From: Spongilla lacustris
Lineage: Eukaryota > Porifera > Demospongiae > Spongillida > Spongillidae
Length of the DNA: 64,000 nucleotides
Assembly (NCBI GenBank): GCA_949361645.1
Contig: OX442419.1
Coordinates: forward strand, 10,570,351 to 10,634,350
Direction of reading: 5' to 3'
The translations under genes were made by a program, and so were the position numbers. The first letter of the stretch is position 1, and each line of letters begins with the position of its first letter. Of the stretch, positions 1-10,256 are shown piece by piece. Below the pieces are notes generated by a model that was given only the letters and a program-made list of their open reading frames with translations, had not been told where the DNA came from and made no database searches.

Positions 1-34
1 TGCTGTGTAACCTGAAGCACTGAATAATTATCAG

Positions 35-145
35 GGATTTTTGGACTTAAATGTATTCCCATGGTTTCTATCAGTTCTTGGTATCTCAGCTTTTCTGGTG
101 CTGCTACTAGCTAACATCTGGCACATCATAGACTATATGCGATGA
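35..145 (+). CDS. Possible last exon of an upstream membrane protein
   Basis: After a pyrimidine-poor but valid acceptor (TTATCAG, ending at 34) there is an open frame of 36 codons ending in TGA at 143-145. It encodes one strongly hydrophobic stretch (PWFLSVLGISAFLVLLLAN) followed by a short polar tail with IIDYMR. That looks like a C-terminal transmembrane helix with a short cytoplasmic end. The rest of the gene would lie upstream of the window, so the family cannot be named. It may equally be a chance open frame, since no codon-level support beyond hydrophobicity is available. Confidence 0.3.
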   Translation, partial: GFLDLNVFPWFLSVLGISAFLVLLLANIWHIIDYMR

Positions 146-908
146 GAAGAAAGGAACACTTTTTACCTGAATCATTGATCTCATTAGCCGCAAAGTAGTT
201 CTGAAACCCTTCAACATATTAAAACCTCTCCTCTGACAAAGTCAGCTTCAATGAGTGCCATATTGAACCCGAACCCTCATCACCACTTATGTGGTAACTT
301 AGTACTGAACTATATTTAATCTCACGCCACAAACATATAATACCAATTGCATACTTAGATATTACACTAGGTAAGATGACAAACTATTACAATATTTCAT
401 GTATTTTCATATTATATGAACAAATACTGTCAGAATCCTCAATTTCTTTCCTGTTAGCACTGCCATACAGACCAACAAAAGAATGTACTCCTTAGTTGAA
501 GTTACCTTCGGTAACTGTAAGTGTAGGTTCTAATTAAGAATGTGTAGTAATGTCAAAAATCTTGTTAAAGTCTTACCTTTGGCTTCAATTAAAAACTACT
601 AAGAGGCCCTCTATACTTTCCCTCCTCTTATATAAATGCCTTCCACAATCAATGTAGCACCACATGCTTTCCAATATACCATTAGAAAAGTATAAGATTT
701 GCACATCAAAGCTCCTATCATGAAGTAGATTCACTCTTTGCTGTCTTCCATACAAACACAAATATAATAACAGGTATTGTTTTAATAGTACAGCAGGAAA
801 GTGCATTAAATATTGGAAGTAATGACAGATGCATTGCATGCATTGTAAAGCAAATTTAATTTATTTGTGTTCACATGGCTCAATCCTATTCATCCTATTA
901 ATATTTAG
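146..908. other. Non-coding stretch, AT-rich
   Basis: No convincing exon was seen on either strand. It separates the possible upstream terminal exon from the first visible exon of the adhesion receptor, so it could be intergenic or hold a large intron and unseen 5' exons of the receptor. Confidence 0.4.
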
Positions 909-3900
909 AAAAATGTGTGGCAGAAAAGGTGGCACCACGTATTTCCCTACAACTACAAAATGGAACCGAACTTAACATCACTGAGCAAACATTTGGTATT
1001 TCTGTTCCCTTGCATTCTCAAGTGACTTTTGTATGCCAGGCAGCAGGATGTCCTAAACCTAAAAGTACATGGCTCAAGGATGGTTTAAATGTTTCAAATG
1101 AGCAACGCCTGGTAAAATCTTCAGTGAATGTGACAGACAGGGGGTTTTATCTATGTACATCTGAAGGGATGTCCTCTAATGCAGTGAGGTTGACAATACA
1201 AGGTTAATACACGTTCAGATTTGGATGTGATTGAATTATCAGATATTGCTCATTTTGATAGGTGTGTACCAATATTCAGCAAATATCCAGTTAAATGTAT
1301 CAGCAACATTGAAAATAGCTGATGAGGTAATGTCTATTTATACAATTTAGTGCATTTGCAGCATTTATTTTAGAACAAGGTTGTGAAAAGCATTTGCTAA
1401 TTTTCTTTTTTAGCTTAGCAAGAAACTTGTTGGAAATTACATCCTGAACAGCAATATAATACATGTAGATGTGAGGTGAGCATGAAATAGGGTGCAACAT
1501 TGAACTACATGAATGCAGCTTCAGCGTGTAATTTTGTCATTGGTTTATAGCTTCAGTTCTTCATATTTGCATACTGTTTCACTGTACACCTCATTTGTAG
1601 TTCTTAGCGGCACTTCAGTGTAGATGCTAATTTTGCCACAGTTACTCCGGTTCATCAATTGAAGCCATTGTAACACTCTATGGAAACGATCTTTTTACGC
1701 CTCAAATTTTGAATTCTGAATTGACCAATCTTCTAACAGAAGCTCTGAGAAGTATCATTATCAATGTGTCCAGTATACAACGATTTGGTAGGATAACTTT
1801 TTATGTTTAAGGAAATAACTGGTTGAAATTCTTGTCAAACAGATGGCTGCCCTGTTGTGAGTGATTGCGCTGATCATTACATTTGGAATGAATCTGAAAT
1901 TGGTACAGTATTTTCATCTTATCAGTGCATTCAACGTCGCTGTGGAGGGACCTACACTAATGGAGGGCAGTGGGAACCCGTTGTGTTTACATGTGCTTCT
2001 GACTATTTCATATGTGCTCTCAATACTTTGGAAGGATTGGCAAAGAAAGCAATTAATAACAGTGAGGTTAGCACATGCAATAATGTGTATAAGATATCTA
2101 ACATGTATTGGTTATTGCGTAGGCCGCTGCTATACTTTTATCTGGCATTGATAATCTCCTGACGAGCTATGATGTAATAAATGAAACACAAGGTGCATCG
2201 AAGTAAGCATTTAGTATACTAATATACTGCAAAGATGACAGCATCTGTCCATCAGAGAATTATGGTATCAAACATTTCATAAATAATTATATTAGAGCCT
2301 TAGCTGTTGTGGGTTATAATAAGTTTCTGCATACTGGTCAGGGAGTTCAAGTATCTCTTCCAACAAATTATTTGCATACAAATGCATCTGGCAATTGAAT
2401 GGGCAATGTTCTGTAATAATTGATTGTAGGAGATAATTTCTATTTTTCCTTTCATTTCTCTTTTTCTGTCTGTGGCTATTTTTTCACTGGTGTTGTACCA
2501 TTGAGCATAATTTACTTGAAGATCAGTAATTGGGAGCCAACTAACCGTTATTGTAGTCTTTTGCTATAACAAACTTTGCATGCACAATACTTTATCTGAC
2601 CGGGTCCATTATTTAAAAGCAGACTGAAGTCTTAAGGAATTATAATTCTTCAATGCTTCTTTTTAAACGCTGCACTTATTTTCCCCCAACTAGATTGCTT
2701 GATATTCTGGACTACTACTCCACTAATGCTATAATTAACCAAACCACATTGTACACAGGGAAAGCTTTTGCAGTTCAGCTGGAAGATGTTAATACCACAA
2801 ATGGATGCTTTACCAAAAAGAACTTCATTGTCAATCTGGGTTCAATTGACACAGCAATTGCAGGAAATGCCACACTTGTAATCAGCCCATTTAGAACTGA
2901 AAACACAACAGCCTCTGTCCTTCTCGTACCACAATGTGTAGATGACTATACACAAAATTCAATGACACTCATGTATAGACTGACATTCTATACATTCCTT
3001 CGTGATACACTATTCCAGTCTCCTAAGCAAAAAAATGAAGGCTTTGAGCTTGGTTCAATTATTATCAGTGTTGGAGGCACTGGTGTGAGTTTAGCAAAGA
3101 CACTTCAGCTCTCATTTCAAGTGCTTAAGGTAAAGATTCAATGCTAGCAGTATGCATTAATGATGATCTATTCATTTATAGGGTGGTAACAATCCTCAAC
3201 TTGCGAAGTGGACTAGTAATTCCAACCAATCAGGATCATGGTTAACTGAGAAAGACGCAATTCTAAATGTGTCTAAGAGCTTCGTTACAGCAGAATTTAA
3301 CATTCAAAATAAGGCTAGTAAGACAGAAATATTCAAGGGCAGCTTTGGAATGCTGTTGGTGAGTTCATTGATATTCATTTCATAGCTTAAAATAACGGAA
3401 GACATGTGCATGCATCCTGGCATGAATGGCTGGTTTCTTAGGACCTCAATCCTGCGGACAGTTTCAAGTGCCCTGCTGCTAACGTTGTCACATACATAGG
3501 AACTATTGTTTCAGTCATCTCACTGCTGCTTTTCATTGGTACATACATTTGTTCAAAGTAAGTACTCTCTTTAAAAAAAAAAAAGAAAAAGAATATATTG
3601 AACTGTGTACGGAGTATGTACTGCGTGTTATCAGAAGTAACCTTCATTGCACTTTATTTTTTCACTTTTTGTTCAATTTGATTCGACCATGTGCTGCACT
3701 TTCCAGAGCTCTGCGAAGATCACAACACGGCCAAATACTCATTAATGCGTGTTGTGCAATTCTGTGCTTGTATCTGGCTTTTGTGATATCAGGCCTCGCG
3801 ATCAATGTTCCTGCATTATGCGCGATCAGTGCCGCTTTGGTTCACTACTTCATGTTGACGTATTTCATGTGGACTGCTGCTGAAGCGGTTTTTCTGTACA

Positions 3901-4903
3901 TCCAACTGGTGAAAGTTTTAGGTAACACAATCAAACGGTTTTCTTTAAAAGCTGGACTAATCTCATGGTGTAAGTCTCCATAATCACATAGTTCTAAATG
4001 TGCTTCTACTGCTTGTGTGTTGTGCTCTCCAGTTGTCCCGCTTGGCGTTGTAATTGTTTCGGCTGGAGCCGGCTACAAGGATTATACTGATTAGTAAGTC
4101 ATTCGTGCTAATTTAGTGCTGATGCTGAAAGAAGATTACTTGTAACTGGCTCCATTTTTTTTTTTTTCAGCTGTCTCGCTAGAGAACTTCCCTTCTACTT
4201 GGGACTTATATTGCCCTTTCTTGCCATCTATATCTTCAACTGGACTATGTTTGTCATCATAATGGTTTCCATTTGTAAGCACTCTGCCAGGCCGGCGGTT
4301 ACAAACACGTCCAACAAGAGTTACAAGTTGCGCAATGTCTCGATTGCAGCCGGCTTATCCCTGGTGTTAGGACTAGGCTGGGGGTTTGGCCTAGTGGCGA
4401 GCAGTAATAAAATCAATGCTTTGACGTGTGCATTACAGTTTCTATTTAGCGTGTTTGTGGGAAGCCAAGGTCTCCTCTACCTCCTCGCTCACGGAGTACG
4501 GAACAAAGACGCCAGGAAGGTATGGGGCTCGTGGATTTGTCTCCGAAGCAAGTCGTATTCCGTCACCTTAAGCTCGGTGCCTAAAGATGGCACAGCAGAT
4601 AGAAGCGAAAATGGAAGTGCAAGCTCGCAAAATAAGTTTTCTTCGCTACCAATGCAAGATACTTCCACAAATGAATCCGAAAAGCCCCCAGAGAGCGAAG
4701 AAAAATTATTGGAAAGCGAATCACTTCAACCTGATGTCAAGGAGTATACCATTTCCATCGAAGAGAATGAAGTCACAGGGAAAAATTTACTTAAGAGCTT
4801 CAAGTCGCTGTCGCTGATAAAGAATGACGTATCTAGAGTTTTACGCTCGTTCAGGAGTGAGGGCCAATTCGCACGAATCCAGGAACATGTTCCCGAGACT
4901 TAA
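909..4903 (+). CDS. Adhesion G-protein-coupled receptor (Ig, HormR-like, GAIN, 7TM), 5' end not seen
   Basis: Twelve exons read in one phase: 909-1202, 1262-1326, 1414-1475, 1642-1787, 1843-2066, 2123-2202, 2694-3129, 3182-3358, 3442-3557, 3707-3969, 4033-4093, 4171-4903 (about 884 residues to the TAA). Exon 1 is an Ig-like domain (FVCQAAGCP, STWLKDG, DRGFYLC). A short SEA-like segment follows. Exon 5 is a cysteine-rich hormone-receptor-like module (W, then RRCGG, then GGQWEP). A GAIN-type region comes next, then seven hydrophobic helices. Class B2 hallmarks are a Cys at the top of TM3 (ALCAISAALVHYF), its ECL2 partner (DYCLARE), GLGWGFG in TM6 and GSQGLLYLL in TM7. A 130-residue Ser/Glu-rich tail follows. 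It should sit in the plasma membrane and signal through G proteins. The ligand is unknown. The start codon and signal peptide lie upstream. Confidence 0.85.
3182..3358 (+). other. Degenerate GPS (autoproteolysis) motif exon of the adhesion GPCR
   Basis: This exon sits exactly where the GPCR proteolysis site belongs, just before TM1. It keeps two Trp landmarks (AKWTS and GSWLT) and a hydrophobic end (SFGMLL) that aligns with the usual FAVL strand. It has no cysteine at all, whereas a normal GPS has four. Where the cleavage tripeptide His-Leu-Thr/Ser is expected it reads Phe-Lys-Gly. The splice phase is 0 on both sides and the frame is open, so this is not a reading error caused by a wrong exon choice. 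Confidence 0.65.
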
Positions 4904-5329
4904 TATATATCAACATGTATGGGGCCACATACATACAGTATGTTTTAGTCACTCGTAGCAGACTGTCAACCATTTAATGAGTATTCTCTGTTGGTAGCAT
5001 AGCTCTGCATGTGGTTTCTGTCATGTAAGTACTCATTGTTTGTCTTCAAATGTGCCCCTAAATTATTTGGAGATATTACACTCGAAATTATTTCATTTGC
5101 AACAGTATTATCAGTATGGTTGCAAGGTACTGAGTCCCTTTAGCCCGGGTGAAAAAAAAACGCTGTAGTATTGCCAAATCATAATTCGTAACGCGTTAAT
5201 AAGATAAACACGATAAGATGGTCGATTTGAAATCGCGTTTGGCGTCTTAATAAATTTCAGTTATTGCTATGCGCGCAAAAGCCATGCGATTCGCCCAGTG
5301 GCCACTGTAGTTTGAGGCTGGACACTAGG
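4904..5329. other. 3' flank of the receptor gene, non-coding
   Basis: AT-rich, with no exon seen. It should contain the receptor 3' UTR. No canonical AATAAA was found close to the stop. Confidence 0.4.
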
Positions 5330-5640
5330 TTATAATTAGAACGATACCGTAAATGGTTTTGGAAATATAATCCACACCTCATTATAAATGTATATCCATT
5401 CTTCGTTGAATCAAATATGTGCGAAACACAGTTATTTCATCAAAATGCTTATCGTAGTTAAGAATATCCCATGTGCGCAAGCATTGATTGCGTTTCCTAT
5501 AAGTGCGCATCCTACTTTAACACCATAGCCGTAGGGAAGGGGGTAACTTGAAACTAATCAGGTGGACGCCAGCCAAATTCCCAAGAAGGTCAGTACGCAT
5601 TATTATCAAGAACACGCATGTCAATAGGCAAACACATGGT
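5330..5640. repeat. Dispersed repeat, copy 1 (other copy at 30789-31080)
   Basis: It shares ordered blocks with 30789-31080: TTAGA followed by RATACCGTAAA, then AGAATAT-CCAT-TGCGCA, then a GGGGTAAC block. The copies are diverged. Non-coding and probably an old non-autonomous element. Confidence 0.45.
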
Positions 5641-5733
5641 TTAGGACGTGCCACATTTTTTCTTTCAACATACAAATCACGAATGTGTTTTTTTTATGAA
5701 TAATCGGCATAGATTGGTCACATGCAGTTTTGA

Positions 5734-7215
5734 ATGGATCAGCACGTTGCGAAGCTTCAGCAACGCTATACAGTATCTGGAAGCCTTTTGGTGGCTAAAG
5801 AAAAGAGAAAGAGGCCATCATATAAGTGCACAGACTTTTCTGAACGCCTAAATAGTGTCTTCCACATTGACATTACCAATGATCTACCGGAGATCCACCC
5901 TCTATTGTTTTGCTTTTTGTGCAAACGGGTGATGGACAGATGTACCACGTATTACAGCTCCACAAACATATACCAATGAGAGGCACATACTGATGAAGGA
6001 TGTGTGGTATGCTAAAGGCTTACATGTACAGTATGTGCATGAAAAGTGTACTACATGTATGTTTCACACAGATCTGTCAACCCAAGAGAGGTGTCAAGCA
6101 TACACAAGCACATCCAAGAGGTCGGCCAACAGTAACTAACAGCATTATTGCCTGCATTAAAGGGAAATTATACCACCACATTGCACACCCAACCATGATG
6201 TTCCACTGGCCAGCAGTAATAATCCAGCCATTCTTGACCACCTGCAGTGTCCGATCTGCTTGGATATTCTAGTACAACCACTGGAACTTCCATGTAGGTC
6301 GCTGGTGTGTACCATCTGCACAGTAGACTGGTTCACAGCATTCAACTGCAGTGGAGTGAAGTGTCCCTGCTGTTTCTCAGATGATCCATTAATACCATCA
6401 CATCTGAAACCTGCACCTCCAATAATCTTCACATTGCTAGAGGACATAAAGGTTCACTGTACAGCCTGCATGAGGGATGTAAGGGCTGGAGATTACCATA
6501 CCCATGAGTGCAGTGCTGCACCTAGCATGGACGAGGTGAAGATGGTGTCTCAGATTATCACCGAGATGGCTGACACCAGTCCAGAAAAAATATTTTCAAT
6601 CCCTACAGGGGGAACAGTTAAGTAATACATATTGTATGTTTTATCTACGTCACACTGACATTCCATCCCTTCTTTAGCCTAGAACATTCATGCAGGTAAC
6701 ACAGGGACGTACTCCCACACATGTGGCCAGCTCAAGGACACTCAAAAGGAGATGCAGAGAGTTACAAAGTCTTAGAGAACTTGTCAGCATGGGGGAACCC
6801 TGTGATCTGCTCCAAAATGAGGTGGAATACCTTGATGACGCAGAAAGACAGGCATTACTACAGCAGGCTGGTGTTGTCTCTCATATTAGTCCAGAACAGG
6901 CATTGGCGATCAAAGCCGACCTGGGAATACCTTGGACACAACTGTGAATTCTTCGAAGGTGATGCACATACTGTAGGTGAAATGTTATAATATGTTTTTT
7001 GTAATTATTAATTTAAAGGGTAAATATATTTGTCCATTAAAGGTGTGGCTCACTTTCAATAGATGGTTCAAGGCCTCTGGCATCTGCAGGTGGCTGATCA
7101 GATATCAGGCAGGGATGAGCTAAAAGGAGAAAATGCCCCAATGTCATTTTCCCTTCATTCTGGTGGAGAGGAACTTAGAGCGACACCACACATCTATATG
7201 CCAAATCAACTTTAA
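5734..7215 (+). pseudogene. RAG1 N-terminal-region-like (N-RAG-like) zinc-finger gene, decayed
   Basis: Pieces in order. At 5755-5945 QRYTVSG, then VFHIDITNDLPEIHP, then FCFLCKRVMDR match the N-terminal zinc-binding region of RAG1 block for block. At 6085-6130 a CxxC and RGRP segment follows. At 6224-6625 a RING (CPICLDILVQPLELPC, CTIC, CPCC) is followed by a C2H2-like finger (VHCTACMRDV, DYHTHEC). At 6690-6947 comes a helical segment ending EQALAIKADLGIPWTQL, and at 7056-7212 RWFKASGI and EELRATPHIYMPN. RAG1 normally has His in the RING at C-x-H; here it is Ser (LPCRSLVC). In-frame stops lie after 5979, at 6948 and inside the last block, and the frame changes between pieces, so it is broken. 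No catalytic core is present. Elements encoding this region apart from the core are known in molluscs and other invertebrates. Cellular gene and mobile element are both possible origins. Confidence 0.65.
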
Positions 7216-7844
7216 ACGTATGTACAACCGTGGAGAAAAAATGTGGCAATAGTTCTATACCACACGCTGTAAGTACCTTCTGTCTCGCTTGGTTTTCCGC
7301 TTTCAGCTAGGCCATAGAATTTGTCCTACTGGGAGAATAAGTGCTTCAAAGTGGACATGTCCGCGGAAAGTTCGTTGCTTTTCGCGAGTTGTACCGTATA
7401 GTGGAGCTACAACTAAGACATGTGATTTGGGCAATAATTAGAACAATAGAGGTACAGTCCTTGTATGGCTTGTAAATAGCTACAGGACGTGTCGTGTTAA
7501 CAGCAGTCTCATGTTTCAAAGGTCGGTGGTTGTCAAGGCTCGTTGCTAGGTCATTACGTGATCATTTCAATATTTCGGGGAACGAGGCTACTGTCCACGA
7601 TTTGAATGGCCGCAAACTACTGTGTGGCGTAGTGAAGGGGGGGGGGGGGGGGGGGGGGGCATATGTCCCGGGATATGGGGGCGCCAAAATCGATAATGTC
7701 ATATTTATTGAAAGTTACGTTTGACCCCGATTATGAAGTCATTAAAAAACTGCGACCAGCTGACGAGCGGATGGCTTAGCTTGCTGTCGTTATAGTTTCG
7801 TGTTCGTTTGAAGTCACAAAACCGCGTGGTTGAAGAGATAAACA
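7216..7844. other. Non-coding, with a poly-G run
   Basis: No coding signal. A run of about 24 G occurs near 7637-7660; such runs recur through the window and mark G/C-tract MITEs or sequencing-difficult spots. Confidence 0.4.
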
Positions 7845-8905
7845 GATCCTTCAACACTGCCTTGGAGCAATTCATTCACAGGATGCTCATCCTCTGATCA
7901 TTATTGTGGGAACACACAGAGATGCCAAAGATAGCCGTGCTGAAACCATCCAGAAGAAAAACCAACAGCTCCAGGCACTACTGGATTCTACCCACTTTAA
8001 AGTGCTATATTGTGGAGAAGGAATGATATTTGCTGTGAATGGCCGTTTCCCATGTACTTCATTAAGTAGTAAATCATATTCAAGTTACCCCAGCAGTTAA
8101 TAAAGATACCTATAGCATGGTTTGGGCTGGAGGTTGTTCTCCAAAGCTCTTCCCATGATGGTTGGTGTCTTGAGTCTTGTAGAATGTCAGGTGTCTGCTA
8201 AAACGTTTCACATTGATGGAGATGCATTCTCTGCTGCCTTCCATGCACCATCTTGTGAAACACAATAAGTTCTTATATTACCCCGAGGTTCTTCCCCAGA
8301 CAGTGTTCTGTGACCCCCAGATAGTCCTCACCAAGGTGAATGAACAAGTGCAGTACCACCACAAGCTTAGGGATAATCCAGAGGAGGGTGTGGCAGTTAG
8401 AGGTGACCAAGTTATGTTCAAGGACCATGGCCTGTTGTCAGTGGAGCTACTGAGGAAGTTTCCAAAGCACTACAAAGATGGTCTGTTCACTCCACAAGAT
8501 CTTGGTGAGTTGTGGTGCCATAGCTATGATCAGAGATGGTGAGTACTTGATGCCTGCTCTGCTGCCCCACCTGGACTCCACCCAAGTGTCCAAGTACCTT
8601 GAAAGAGGTGCCTCCCTGATGATTAGGTTCGCCCATGGCTATATTCCTAGTGGTCTGTTTTGCTGTCTTGTGGCCCTTCTACTTTCATCTACTTGGAAGG
8701 TGTGCACCAATAGGGGAAAGCCATTGTGTCTGTATCACAACTGCATCAGATTAGGCCAAATAGAGTCCTCAGAAATTGTGACCCTTGTGGACATGTTCTC
8801 CTATATAGGAGTGCATGTTGATGAGGCTTCAAGTGAGGTGTGTAGGGAGATAAGAGGTCTTGTCCACAGTGGTATCAAGAGTGCCTGTAGTGTGCTCAAG
8901 TACCA
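7845..8905 (+). pseudogene. Roco-like/COR gene copy, left fragment (broken)
   Basis: Homologous to the intact gene at 57648-63025, starting inside its NTPase region (IIIVGTHRDAKDS, near the G4 motif) and running through the COR-like region to SACSVLKYH. It lacks the upstream Kelch and P-loop exons. The frame breaks several times: a deletion near 8030, a stop at 8098, and a 12-base deletion near 8506 relative to the intact copy. It ends exactly at the LTR of the retrotransposon at 8906. Inference: a duplicated, 5'-truncated and non-functional paralogue. Confidence 0.8.
8512..8905 (+). repeat. 394-bp host sequence duplicated on both sides of the LTR element (left copy)
   Basis: Matches 13361-13753 with four substitutions and a one-base deletion by eye. 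The two copies abut the outer edges of the two LTRs, so the host gene sequence is read twice, once on each side of the insertion. Confidence 0.85.
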
Positions 8906-9026
8906 TGTGATGTTTTCGACTTAATAATTAACTAAATTTTAGTGCAGTGTGTGATTGACTCGCGTGATGTTGGATTGAGTGTGCATGCTGTTTGAATCTG
9001 TTGCCATCGAGAGTAAGTATTTCACA
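8906..9026 (+). repeat. 5' LTR (121 bp)
   Basis: Begins TGTGATGTTTTCGACTTAAT and ends TATTTCACA. Identical to 13240-13360 except one C/T difference near position 53 of the repeat. Confidence 0.9.
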
Positions 9027-9027
9027 G

Positions 9028-9045
9028 TGGCGACGAGGGTGGGAT
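9028..9045 (+). promoter_or_regulatory. Putative tRNA primer-binding site
   Basis: TGGCGACGAGGGTGGGAT lies one base after the LTR and starts with the TGG expected opposite a tRNA CCA end. The tRNA species was not determined. Confidence 0.55.
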
Positions 9046-9068
9046 TACTAACCTAGTGGCGACGGACT

Positions 9069-10241
9069 ATGGCGATTCACGTGGGAAAGGTGGAAGAGTT
9101 CGATGGCGCTGTGGACGACTGGCCCAGTTATATGGAGAGATTGGAACACTTCTTCGACGCAAATAAAATAGGAGCAGAACAGAAAAAAGCGGCGTTTCTA
9201 GAGTGTGTTGGCAAGAGAACGTACGGCCTTCTACGAGCTCTAACTGTTCCAGGTAAACCGGCAGACAAAACGTATAAGGAGTTAGTTGAGTTATTGACAA
9301 AGCATTTGGCACCGAAACCGTTACTTATCGCGGAGCTTTATCTTTTCCACAAACGCGACCAGAAGGAGGGCGAGTCCATCCGAGAGTACGTGGCTAGTTT
9401 ACAAAAGTTAACGGAGCACTGCCAGTTTGGAACCGGGTGGGACGATGCATTGCGAGACCGAATCGTGTGTGGCATCAGAGATGAAGCAGTTCGGAAGCGT
9501 CTTCTATCTAAGGCTGAACTTACGTTTGCGAAGGCGGTGGAGATCATTGAGACAGAAGAGGTGGCGGTTAAGGATGCGGGTCAAATGAAAATGAGTGATA
9601 CTATCCAAGTAAAAACAGAACCTCAGGAAGTGAACCAGATACCTACTAGGTCACAAGGCAGGTGTTACAGATGCGGTGGAAATCATCAAGCACATGGCTG
9701 CCCATTTATTGACCAACAGTGCCATTTTTGCAAAAAGAAAGGGCACATAGCACGTGTGTGCAAGGCGAAGAGAAGAACAATGGGAGGCTCAGGATCAGAC
9801 AAGATGAAAGATAGAAGAGTGAAGCAGTTATCCAGTGAGGCCACGAACGAGAATGGAGAGGAGGCAGAGGTACCGGTGTACTGGGGCCAGGCCGTCAACA
9901 AGAGGAGGGCTGCTAAAGAGCAGTGGAAAAGTGGTGAGGCTATAATGGTGGGGGTATTGATAGAAGGCGTACCTGTTCAAATGGAACTAGACACAGGGGC
10001 TGCAGTATCTCTATTGCCATTTAGTGTGTATCAAGAGAAGTTTAGGCATATACCCTTACAGAAAGCATCCACACGCCTTAGGACGTATACTGGGGAGAAG
10101 ATATCTCCAAGAGGAGAGGTTGGTGGTGAAGGTGCAGAAGAACGGAGAATATGCCAGATTACCTCTCATAGTTGTGGATGGAAGGGGACTACCATTGTTA
10201 GGACAGAATTGGCTAGCCAGTATTTCAGTAAATTGGCATGA
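9069..10241 (+). pseudogene. gag: gag-protease frame of the gypsy element
   Basis: 390-codon open frame from ATG 9069, the first ATG after the primer site. Residues 20-180 form the capsid-like helical region (REYVASLQKLTEHCQFG; LRDRIVCGIRDEAVRKRLL). Around residues 198-232 are two zinc knuckles: CYRCGGNHQAHGC (CX2CX3HX4C) and CHFCKKKGHIARVC (CX2CX4HX4C). An aspartic protease follows with MELDTGAAVSLLP. Near 10115 the protease continues in another frame (the overlapping frame that ends at 10263, with LPLLGQNWLASISVNW), so the last 40 codons here are out of register. This is either a decayed site or, less likely, a programmed shift, because it falls inside the protease and not at its edge. Confidence 0.85.
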
Positions 10242-10256
10242 TATCAAGGCATCAGA

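Noticed and set aside
7494..7724. 76-codon + frame crossing poly-G
   Set aside because: The glycine run is the homopolymer; no motif on either side.
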